From Candidatus Helarchaeota archaeon (GTDB taxonomy: Archaea; Asgardarchaeota; Lokiarchaeia; Helarchaeales; HEL-GB-A), in assembly GCA_013375405.1 (NCBI GenBank), contig JABXJU010000244.1, positions 1-5,817 on the forward strand: a DNA stretch of 5,817 nucleotides. The letters are read 5' to 3'. The stretch's first letter is position 1. Each line of letters begins with the position of its first letter. The position numbers and the translations under genes are program-made. This document shows, piece after piece, positions 1 to 5,358 of this stretch. The notes under the pieces are model-generated. The model saw only the letters and a list, made by a program, of their open reading frames with translations. It ran no database searches and was not told the origin of the DNA.

Positions 1-551
1 ATTTCGCCTTCCTTTGCCTTTTGGGGTGCGAATTTCATAAGTATATGCTCATAGGCATCTCCAAGAACGTCAGGAGAGACTTCTTCCCCACCTAACTCGT
101 ATTTGTTGAATAGCTCCACCAACTGCCTCAAAAGTTCTCTGTTTTCCTGATTTCTGGCAAATTCCAAGAAGTCTACTCTATCGATAACACCTTGTAACTC
201 TTTATTTGCTTTTGCGACCTCGCTTATTGCAGTAGCAAGTTTTTCAGGCAAATTCTTAACATCTTTCGTTATTTCAAACCAAAGAAACCGCTTCGGGATG
301 TAAAAAGTATAATAGTCCTCTTTTTTCGTCTCTTCCTCGGCCTCCTTTTCTGTAAGGCCAACCTTCTTTATCAGTCTTTCCTTCACCTGCCGTTTCTCGT
401 TTTCCCATACGTCATTTAGCCTTTTCAAAAAAAGCAAAACAAGGATGAATTTATAGTCCACGGCAGTTCGTATTAGATCGGCAGCCCTATCGACAAGAGA
501 ATTTATCTTCTCACGGGTTATTTTCTCAGGAAGTGATATTTGATGGGCCAT
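1..551 (-). CDS. hsdM: Type I restriction-modification DNA methyltransferase subunit HsdM, N-terminal part (cut by the window edge)
   Basis: Reading from ATG at 551 to the window edge gives 183 residues with no stop, so the gene continues beyond position 1. The pattern is that of the helical N-terminal domain of HsdM: VDYKFILVLLFLKRLNDVWE (about residues 31-50), YIPKRFLW (84-91), then LGDAYEHILMKFAP (163-176), which in this family directly precedes the GE-x-YTP start of the catalytic domain. The methyltransferase motifs themselves (DPxxGxG, NPPF) lie outside the window and could not be checked. In type I systems HsdM methylates adenine at N6 and works with HsdS (specificity) and HsdR (translocating nuclease); these would be expected further left. 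The start is supported by a GAGGT ribosome site six bases upstream. It begins 31 bases after the ATPase stop, so co-transcription is likely. Its GC (37-48% on hand-counted lines) is above that of the middle genes. Family assignment is firm; being intact is unknown. Confidence 0.9.
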   Translation of the reverse strand, partial: MAHQISLPEKITREKINSLVDRAADLIRTAVDYKFILVLLFLKRLNDVWENEKRQVKERLIKKVGLTEKEAEEETKKEDYYTFYIPKRFLWFEITKDVKNLPEKLATAISEVAKANKELQGVIDRVDFLEFARNQENRELLRQLVELFNKYELGGEEVSPDVLGDAYEHILMKFAPQKAKEGE

Positions 552-557
552 TATTTT

Positions 558-562
558 ACCTC
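558..562 (-). promoter_or_regulatory. Ribosome binding site of the HsdM gene
   Basis: The minus strand reads GAGGT, then six bases, then ATG at 551. It fixes the HsdM start in the short gap after the ATPase gene, and it suggests translation from a shared transcript, as no convincing promoter fits in the 31-base gap. Confidence 0.65.
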
Positions 563-582
563 GCCTGATGCATTCTCAACGT

Positions 583-1719
583 CTATTTCCTGGAGGGCAA
601 CAAATTATAATTCCGTAAAATTCTTTCTGTGTCTTTCTTTCCTATTTCTTTTAATTCTTCGGCAGCAGCCTGGTCTAGAACTATATCAGAATATTTCAAT
701 GCATGTCCTGGTATCCCTTGTGAGGCACCATGAATCGCATCAAAGAACCCCGGGTGTATGAAAGGAAACGTGCGATAGGGAAACTTTTTATATCTTATTC
801 TTTTCCTTTGAATTCTGTCCTCAATCATCTTAGTAATTTCTTCTTTATTCAAGGGGGGCAGGTTTACAATATTTTTCTCAGGCCTTACCCTCTCCATCCA
901 AGGAGTTATGCCTCCACCTCCAGTTTTTTTGCTAAGTTTCGCTTCTGTTTCTGTAAGATAATCCCAACTCTTTGGTGTCATAGCAATTATGAAAATAAAA
1001 TTAGCTATGCTGCCAGGACTTTTAGTATTAACACGAATATATTCATCATATATTTCTTTAAATGTATGCAAAATTGTTGTAATTTGCTTTTCTGAATATA
1101 CATTCACTACATATTCAAATTCGTCAATTAGAACAACCAAATTTTCATATCCAGCTAATTTTAATACTTTTTCAAATTCATATAGGACCTTTATCGCCTG
1201 ACTACTTTTAGACAATATTTTCTTAACTCCAATTTTCTTCTTATCCTTAGGATTCAGGGACTCTCCCACAAGCCATTCAAATGCAACATATTCACCACGC
1301 CTCAATGCCTTCAAAATGTGTCTCATCTCCGAACTAAAACTTGTTAACTTCTTATCGTGTATCTTCTTCGCTATTTTAACCAGGTCATGGAATCCTATTT
1401 CGTAAAATATTTTAGTTACAAACGAAAGCCCAATTTTAGCTTCCGGTTCGCTCTCAGCTAATCTTATCGAAGCTGGTATGCTTTTGTTAGCATTCTCAAA
1501 TTTGTTTGTAGTAAAATCGTTCATTATTTTTTCCAAAGTGAACGTCTTACCAAACTGATAGTCGCCCAATATTAGAATTGTTTTAGACCCTTTACCTGCT
1601 AAAGCTCCGTCTAAAAGTCGTTTTAATCTGTTCCATTCCTTCTTTCTACCACGCATTGCATAATCTAAAGAATCTACATCAAATGGACTTTCTTCAAATC
1701 CATACTCTCTTGGCTTCAT
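583..1719 (-). CDS. AAA+ ATPase, ORC/Cdc6-like P-loop protein of a probable defence module
   Basis: A 378-residue soluble ATPase. The N-terminus has the GR-x(3)-E element common ahead of the P-loop in ORC/Cdc6-like and STAND-like ATPases (MRGRKKEW, 22-29). Walker A is GDYQFGKT (52-59), Walker B is VVLIDEFE (195-202, with D199 and E200), and a sensor-1-like strand is FIFIIAMTP (241-249). The lid begins at LPPLNKEEITKMIEDRI (287-303), and GIPGHALKY (335-343) sits where the sensor-2 helix of Cdc6-like proteins lies. About 140 residues separate Walker A and Walker B, much of it basic and helical, which is longer than in a minimal AAA+ core. KKTGGGGITPW (264-274) is a likely flexible loop. The start is well fixed by AGGAGG five bases upstream. 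The gene follows the winged-helix gene after 9 bases and precedes HsdM by 31. A role in ATP-dependent loading, movement or activation of the nuclease and methylase is inference. Relatives to test include BREX BrxC/BrxD-type ATPases; I cannot place it more exactly. Confidence 0.85.
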   Translation of the reverse strand: MKPREYGFEESPFDVDSLDYAMRGRKKEWNRLKRLLDGALAGKGSKTILILGDYQFGKTFTLEKIMNDFTTNKFENANKSIPASIRLAESEPEAKIGLSFVTKIFYEIGFHDLVKIAKKIHDKKLTSFSSEMRHILKALRRGEYVAFEWLVGESLNPKDKKKIGVKKILSKSSQAIKVLYEFEKVLKLAGYENLVVLIDEFEYVVNVYSEKQITTILHTFKEIYDEYIRVNTKSPGSIANFIFIIAMTPKSWDYLTETEAKLSKKTGGGGITPWMERVRPEKNIVNLPPLNKEEITKMIEDRIQRKRIRYKKFPYRTFPFIHPGFFDAIHGASQGIPGHALKYSDIVLDQAAAEELKEIGKKDTERILRNYNLLPSRK

Positions 1720-1724
1720 TTCTT

Positions 1725-1730
1725 CCTCCT
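1725..1730 (-). promoter_or_regulatory. Strong ribosome binding site overlapping the upstream stop codon
   Basis: The minus strand reads TAGGAGGAAGAA and then ATG at 1719. The perfect AGGAGG shares its first two bases with the TAG stop of the winged-helix gene, with five bases to the start codon. This arrangement favours translational coupling, so the winged-helix protein and the ATPase are probably made in linked amounts. Confidence 0.8.
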
Positions 1731-2574
1731 ATCTATAAATTGAAATATAATAATAATAAACTCCATCTATCGTTATTCCATTTTCTTCACGTGCACCAGG
1801 TCTTGAAAAAATAAATTTCATATTTTTGAATTTTCCACTCTTCAGCTTCTTTAAATAGGTCCGAAAATCATATGTAGTAAAGTTAAATCTAAATAATCTG
1901 TTACAAACATTATGTTCTAATTCGGGAATTTTAACATAAATGTTCCCTCTATTTCTTATCCTAATCTTATTATATTCTTCTATAACAACATTTATAAATT
2001 TATTGTATTTAACCTTGGCCTTGCCTTCTTTAATACCTTTTATCCGAAAATGATTTACTTTTATATTGCTGTCCGCAGATTCTATGAATTTTACGAATTT
2101 TAAATATCTTAACCACCGTAGCAATCTATCATCAGCGGGATTTGTGTCTACACCCTCCTTTCTTAGAAGATCTGATAATTTTTCAATTGAGACCGCACCC
2201 TTCCTTAAAGATAAAAGACATTTTACGACATGGGCCTTCTCATAATCCACTCGAAGCAAAATCTTCCCAAAGGCTTTTTTGTACTCAAGTTCCCCTTCAT
2301 CATTATATATTTTAAGGAGTATTTCACCATCATGACTTAAGCGAACATCCGGCCCTTTATCATCAATTAGTCCAAGCCTTCTCAGCGTAGGAAATGTGAT
2401 AGCATAAACAGAATTATATGCGTTTCTCTTTCCACGAGTTGACTTCTTTAATAAATAAGAGTGGATTTCATCTCTCATGGCATAAATACTTCCAGTATTT
2501 TTCTTTATTATCTTAATTAAGTCTAGTACCTGTTCGGGCGAAGCTTTGGTCGAAGGTATTCTAACCCTTACCAT
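1729..2574 (-). CDS. Multi-winged-helix DNA-binding protein, candidate specificity subunit
   Basis: I do not recognise a named family. From the ATG at 2574 the protein has 281 residues, basic, with no catalytic motif or membrane segment visible. Residues about 30-90 look like a winged helix, ending in TFPTLRRLGLID (60-71) and VRLSHDGEILLKI (77-89), the usual recognition helix followed by a beta wing. Residues about 112-168 suggest a second (SIEKLSDLLRKEG and then DRLLRWLRYLKFVKFIE). Residues about 190-280 may form a third, with KIPELEHNVCNRLF (215-228), TTYDFRTYLKKLKS (233-246) and a beta-rich tail ending in YYYYISIYR. The frame stays open to a GTG at 2613, but the ATG at 2574 has GGAGGG just upstream and avoids an odd hydrophobic leader, so I prefer it. 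With that start it overlaps the nuclease gene by 14 bases. The neighbours suggest it reads DNA for the nuclease and ATPase. A transcriptional regulator is the main alternative, though a mid-operon place argues mildly against that. Confidence 0.8.
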   Translation of the reverse strand: MVRVRIPSTKASPEQVLDLIKIIKKNTGSIYAMRDEIHSYLLKKSTRGKRNAYNSVYAITFPTLRRLGLIDDKGPDVRLSHDGEILLKIYNDEGELEYKKAFGKILLRVDYEKAHVVKCLLSLRKGAVSIEKLSDLLRKEGVDTNPADDRLLRWLRYLKFVKFIESADSNIKVNHFRIKGIKEGKAKVKYNKFINVVIEEYNKIRIRNRGNIYVKIPELEHNVCNRLFRFNFTTYDFRTYLKKLKSGKFKNMKFIFSRPGAREENGITIDGVYYYYISIYR

Positions 2575-3544
2575 TTTCCCTCCAACAGAAATTATAATAG
2601 CAACAATTAACACAGGAATGTCTGTCGTCAGGCAATCCAGGGTCTTTATTTTTCTTAATTAGCTCTATCCTCCTATTTCTTAGAGTTATTACAGCTTTTC
2701 TATACCTATCATGGATTATACCCGCATCTAAATTTGGATAGAGGGGTACGGTTCGATTTATATCAAAACTAGGATTAAGTACTATCATTAAATTCATATT
2801 CTTCTGATTCTCATTTTCATAAGCCAGTGCGTAGGCCGCGCAACTAAGATTAAACATATCTTTCCAGACTCCAGTTTTGATTTCGCCTATTGTCCTTTGT
2901 CCATATAAAAAATCAGGAGAAATCCCTTCAGTAAAGCCTAAATCTAAAGAATAAATCTTAGGTTTAAAAGTAAAGGAGAAAAGCAAAGCTACTTCTGATT
3001 TAAGATTTATATCTTTCTTCATAGAAATTTTGAAATCTAAAATTGTTCCACAGATTTGGCATTCGAATCTTAACAATTTGTCAATATTTTTCAAAACATT
3101 TTCGATTTCTTCTGCCGCAGGCTTGCGAATCATCGAATCTTTCTGTTTTTCAATTTCATCCCTAATCAGTACGAGTTTCCCTTCTCTGTATTTTTCGAGA
3201 TTTTCCTTAATATATAACTGTTTTAAATGTGTTGATGATACATACTTTTGGAATTTCTTAAACAAATCTTCGTAGAGGTCGTCTATTACTCTTCCTTTGA
3301 ATATGGTCCACGTTAATTGCCGAGGAACTTCTTTCCTGTATTTCCTCAAATAAAAATATCTTTCGCTTGGACAGAAATCACTTACAATTTCATTGACTGG
3401 CAGATACCACTCTTTTGTTTTTAGGTCCGAAGGCACCTTCGCCTTAAGGTCATAACCCCTAAGTTTTATTTCGCTGTCTGCTTGTCTATCCAGTTCATCT
3501 ATTTTCCTAGGATTTATTAGATCTTTTAATGCTATGCTAAACAT
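2561..3544 (-). CDS. Cas4-like PD-(D/E)XK nuclease with cysteine cluster
   Basis: A 327-residue protein laid out like Cas4/Csa1-type RecB-family exonucleases. The first cluster cysteine is in LPVNEIVSDFCPSERYFYLR (C58). The nuclease core is PDFLYG (D211) followed by IGEIKTG (E221, K223), the D-ExK metal-binding signature. A helix with AAYALAYE follows at 236-243. Three C-terminal cysteines lie in CVNCCYYNFC (C311, C314, C320, with C315 extra), which with C58 would form the 4Fe-4S cluster known in Cas4. Two points are unusual. The early Gx(2)IH-like histidine of this family appears as aspartate in KGRVIDDLYEDL (about 83-94), and there is an additional ECQIC pair (C162, C165). No Cas1, Cas2 or repeat array is in the window, so an adaptation role is not suggested; restriction or DNA-end processing with the neighbouring methylase and ATPase is the inference. 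The ATG at 3544 has only a modest AGGA ten bases upstream. The length is above that of typical short Cas4 (about 170-220 residues) and nearer Csa1. Confidence 0.85.
   Translation of the reverse strand: MFSIALKDLINPRKIDELDRQADSEIKLRGYDLKAKVPSDLKTKEWYLPVNEIVSDFCPSERYFYLRKYRKEVPRQLTWTIFKGRVIDDLYEDLFKKFQKYVSSTHLKQLYIKENLEKYREGKLVLIRDEIEKQKDSMIRKPAAEEIENVLKNIDKLLRFECQICGTILDFKISMKKDINLKSEVALLFSFTFKPKIYSLDLGFTEGISPDFLYGQRTIGEIKTGVWKDMFNLSCAAYALAYENENQKNMNLMIVLNPSFDINRTVPLYPNLDAGIIHDRYRKAVITLRNRRIELIKKNKDPGLPDDRHSCVNCCYYNFCWRENGKG
2578..2583 (-). promoter_or_regulatory. Ribosome binding site that decides the winged-helix start
   Basis: The minus strand reads GGAGGG, three bases, then ATG at 2574, within the last codons of the nuclease gene. 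The spacing is short but usable. The alternative GTG at 2613 has no comparable site close upstream and would add 13 mostly hydrophobic residues. Confidence 0.6.
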
Positions 3545-3623
3545 CTTACTATTATCCTAAATGTGTTTTCCTTTTTCGTAACTTAACGTTTGGGTTATTT
3601 TTATTCTTTTTTACATTAATCTT
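3545..3623. other. 79-base gap between methyltransferase and nuclease genes
   Basis: This is the longest gap inside the proposed operon. It is very AT-rich. On the minus strand I see A-rich stretches and an AGGA 10 bases before the nuclease start, but no stable hairpin, no T-run that would end transcription, and no clear BRE/TATA pair. A weak internal promoter cannot be excluded. Confidence 0.5.
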
Positions 3624-5015
3624 CTATTTCTTCAGCATAACCACAAATTCGTCCTCTATCAAACCGCCATTTGCATGCCTTTTTGTAATCATTCCTCGGC
3701 TTCTAATCTTATCTTTTAGTATTAACTCATTTTTGAAGCCTATGGTTTCGCCCACCCTTGCTAATAATTTGTACGTCCTCACAGTATATCCGGATATTTT
3801 ATTATTACCTATCACTAAAATCATTCTGCCGTTTCTTTTCAATATTCTGTAGGCATTTCTCATCACAGTTTTCATATCATTAAAATATTTATTCATCATA
3901 ATGGCCCTGTCTTTTGAAATTTTTGCAATTTTATTACAAAGACTATCTATTTCTGATATACCTGTCTCTATAATTTCATCCGTCGTTTTAACTCTTTCGC
4001 TACCAATAGTATTCCTATCCAAGTCAACCAAACCTTTGTAATCAGCCAATCCCAGCCATAGCAATTCCAACTTAGTAGTTCTAATGTATTTTTGGGCTGT
4101 AATATATGGTGGGGATGTAATTATTAAGCCTATACTGTTATCTTTAAAATTTCTTGCCCATTTTTTTTCTATGCGACCCATCCTAGTAATCCTTCCTAAC
4201 TTAGGATTCCGCGAATCATCCCAAACAATCCGAGCCCTTATTTTCCTTTTCAAAACTTCCCTTATCTTGTTCAAATTCCTAATACGATTCTCATTCTTTT
4301 CAATAGATTCTTTAAACACGTCCGTTACGTTTGGTTTTTGATTCCTATGTAAAAATTCTTTCATTTCTTTATATCTCGCTGCTGCTTTTCTGTATTTCTC
4401 TGGCTTCAATACAACGGGCGGAGGGATATTTGGGTCTGCTAAAGCTACTTTTCGAATTATGGATGAAAAGCAGATAAAAAAGAAATCTTTGTAGTCATCA
4501 TTTCTTAAATTTTCAATACAAGCCCTTAATTTACCTAATTTCATTTGCGCATCTTTAGAAAACCAAAGAGAAAGATTCTCATAATTAGGAATTATAGGTT
4601 CTAAATTATTTCTCTTTAAACTTAAAAAAAGTTCCTCTTTTCTATCCTGCAATTTTCTCTCATCCAATGGCATAGTTTTAACCTTCGCAATTAAGCGCGC
4701 TACAGGGTTAATTTCTATACCAATACAATTCCTTTTATACAGCGGATGCGTTATCGATTCGAGCAAAACAGTACCACTCCCGGCAAAAGGGTCCATTACA
4801 ACCTCGTTTTCGCCACAGATAGTTGAGGAAAAGAAAAATACTGGGATATATGACATAAGTTTAGCAGGATATTTATGAATATGATGCGTATAGACATCCG
4901 ACCTTCGTGCCCAATCCCAATTTAAACAAAAATTACGAAAATCAAATACAATAGGTCGATTACTCTTGCAATATTGTGAGCTTAATTGTTCTATCTTACG
5001 ATCAAAATCTTTCAT
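3624..5015 (-). CDS. Amino-group DNA methyltransferase (N6-adenine or N4-cytosine)
   Basis: A 463-residue SAM-dependent DNA methyltransferase. THHIHKYPAKLMSYIP (43-58) resembles the motif X region of this enzyme class. Motif I is VVMDPFAGSGTVLLES (72-87), followed by GIEINPVA (99-106) with the SAM-ribose acidic residue E101. The catalytic motif IV is TSPPY (300-304). The end holds a Rossmann-type strand, GRMILVIGNNK (396-406), and a final DEFVVMLKK. About 190 residues lie between E101 and SPPY and probably hold the target-recognition region, giving an X - I - insert - IV order like the alpha class. SPPY is compatible with either N6-methyladenine or N4-methylcytosine, so the methylated base is not decided. 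The ATG at 5015 has AGAGG eight bases upstream and an archaeal-type promoter further up, so this is probably the first gene of the operon. It likely protects host DNA from the Cas4-like nuclease; this is inference. Confidence 0.93.
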   Translation of the reverse strand: MKDFDRKIEQLSSQYCKSNRPIVFDFRNFCLNWDWARRSDVYTHHIHKYPAKLMSYIPVFFFSSTICGENEVVMDPFAGSGTVLLESITHPLYKRNCIGIEINPVARLIAKVKTMPLDERKLQDRKEELFLSLKRNNLEPIIPNYENLSLWFSKDAQMKLGKLRACIENLRNDDYKDFFFICFSSIIRKVALADPNIPPPVVLKPEKYRKAAARYKEMKEFLHRNQKPNVTDVFKESIEKNENRIRNLNKIREVLKRKIRARIVWDDSRNPKLGRITRMGRIEKKWARNFKDNSIGLIITSPPYITAQKYIRTTKLELLWLGLADYKGLVDLDRNTIGSERVKTTDEIIETGISEIDSLCNKIAKISKDRAIMMNKYFNDMKTVMRNAYRILKRNGRMILVIGNNKISGYTVRTYKLLARVGETIGFKNELILKDKIRSRGMITKRHANGGLIEDEFVVMLKK

Positions 5016-5023
5016 CTTTTAAA

Positions 5024-5028
5024 CCTCT
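5024..5028 (-). promoter_or_regulatory. Ribosome binding site of the methyltransferase gene
   Basis: The minus strand reads AGAGG, eight bases, then ATG at 5015. It supports this start over any later methionine and implies a leadered transcript. Confidence 0.65.
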
Positions 5029-5060
5029 GTATAATATTCTTTAAGTAATAGTCTTGCCCT

Positions 5061-5074
5061 TAATAAACTTTTCC
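5061..5074 (-). promoter_or_regulatory. Candidate archaeal BRE/TATA promoter for the operon
   Basis: The minus strand reads GGAAAAG (5074-5068), a purine-rich BRE-like element, directly followed by TTTATTA (5067-5061), a good archaeal TATA box. Transcription starting about 25 bases downstream would begin near 5035-5040, leaving a leader of about 20-25 bases that still contains the AGAGG site. A bacterial reading (TATTAT near 5033-5038 as a -10) is possible, but I find no good -35 at the right distance. Confidence 0.5.
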
Positions 5075-5086
5075 AAATGTTTTGCT

Positions 5087-5314
5087 TTACTTGCTTTTAC
5101 TACCAGAAACATAACCCCATATGCCACCAGTAGCAGTAAATCCAAGATAAGCAAGAACCTGTTCCGGGGTAAATATCCCTTTTAACCAACTTGTAATAAT
5201 TACTATTAATGCCAAGGCAAGGATTAAATCCTCCCAGCTTAGTTTTAATTGTCTTTTTATTCGCTGAGTTTCGGCTTCCATCAAACCCGCTCTTGGCACT
5301 TTAACGAGTCTCAT
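5087..5314 (-). CDS. Small membrane protein of unknown function
   Basis: A 75-residue protein whose family I cannot name. The first 27 residues are charged and basic (RLVKVPRAG, then KRQLKLSWED). A strong hydrophobic stretch follows, DLILALALIVIITSWLKG (about 27-44). A second, weaker and glycine-rich one is VLAYLGFTATGGIWGYVSG (about 53-71), and the protein ends in a basic SKSK. One or two membrane spans with charged ends resemble small holin-like or other short phage and provirus membrane proteins, but size and shape alone do not settle this. The ATG at 5314 has AGGAG seven bases upstream, a strong site that makes the gene credible despite its size. It starts 44 bases after the endonuclease stop and ends 71 bases before the methyltransferase, on the same strand. 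It lies at the GC change and may be a remnant of the mobile element that brought the AT-rich block. Confidence 0.65.
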   Translation of the reverse strand: MRLVKVPRAGLMEAETQRIKRQLKLSWEDLILALALIVIITSWLKGIFTPEQVLAYLGFTATGGIWGYVSGSKSK

Positions 5315-5321
5315 ACAATTT

Positions 5322-5326
5322 CTCCT
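5322..5326 (-). promoter_or_regulatory. Ribosome binding site of the small membrane protein gene
   Basis: The minus strand reads AGGAG, seven bases, then ATG at 5314. This is the main evidence, with the membrane pattern, that the 75-codon frame is translated. Confidence 0.6.
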
Positions 5327-5358
5327 TTCCCCGTTATTAACTTAAACTAAACCCTCTG

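Noticed and set aside
540..1201. Three plus-strand open frames opposite the ATPase gene
   Set aside because: They run antisense to a gene with clear Walker motifs, show no recognisable domains, and are low-complexity shadows of the AT-rich coding strand.
2575..2613. Longer form of the winged-helix protein starting at GTG 2613
   Set aside because: The ATG at 2574 has its own GGAGGG site; the longer form adds a hydrophobic leader that does not fit a cytosolic DNA-binding protein and increases the overlap with the nuclease gene.
3030..3275. Plus-strand frame opposite the Cas4-like gene
   Set aside because: It is antisense to well-supported coding sequence, and its composition (rich in S, F and I) is that expected of a shadow frame.
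2561..3544. CRISPR-Cas adaptation locus
   Set aside because: A Cas4-like protein alone is not sufficient: no Cas1, Cas2, effector gene or repeat-spacer array is visible anywhere in the window.
3545..3623. Terminator between methyltransferase and nuclease genes
   Set aside because: The T-run near 3604-3612 is on the plus strand; the transcribed minus strand has A-runs and no stable hairpin there.
4084..4341. Plus-strand frame opposite the methyltransferase gene
   Set aside because: It overlaps the SPPY region of a clear methyltransferase in antisense and has no motif of its own.
583..5015. Assignment to BREX or DISARM
   Set aside because: A methylase and an ATPase are shared with BREX, but no PglZ-type phosphatase, BrxL or BrxB is seen, and no DISARM helicase or DrmB is present. 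Parts outside the window could still change this.
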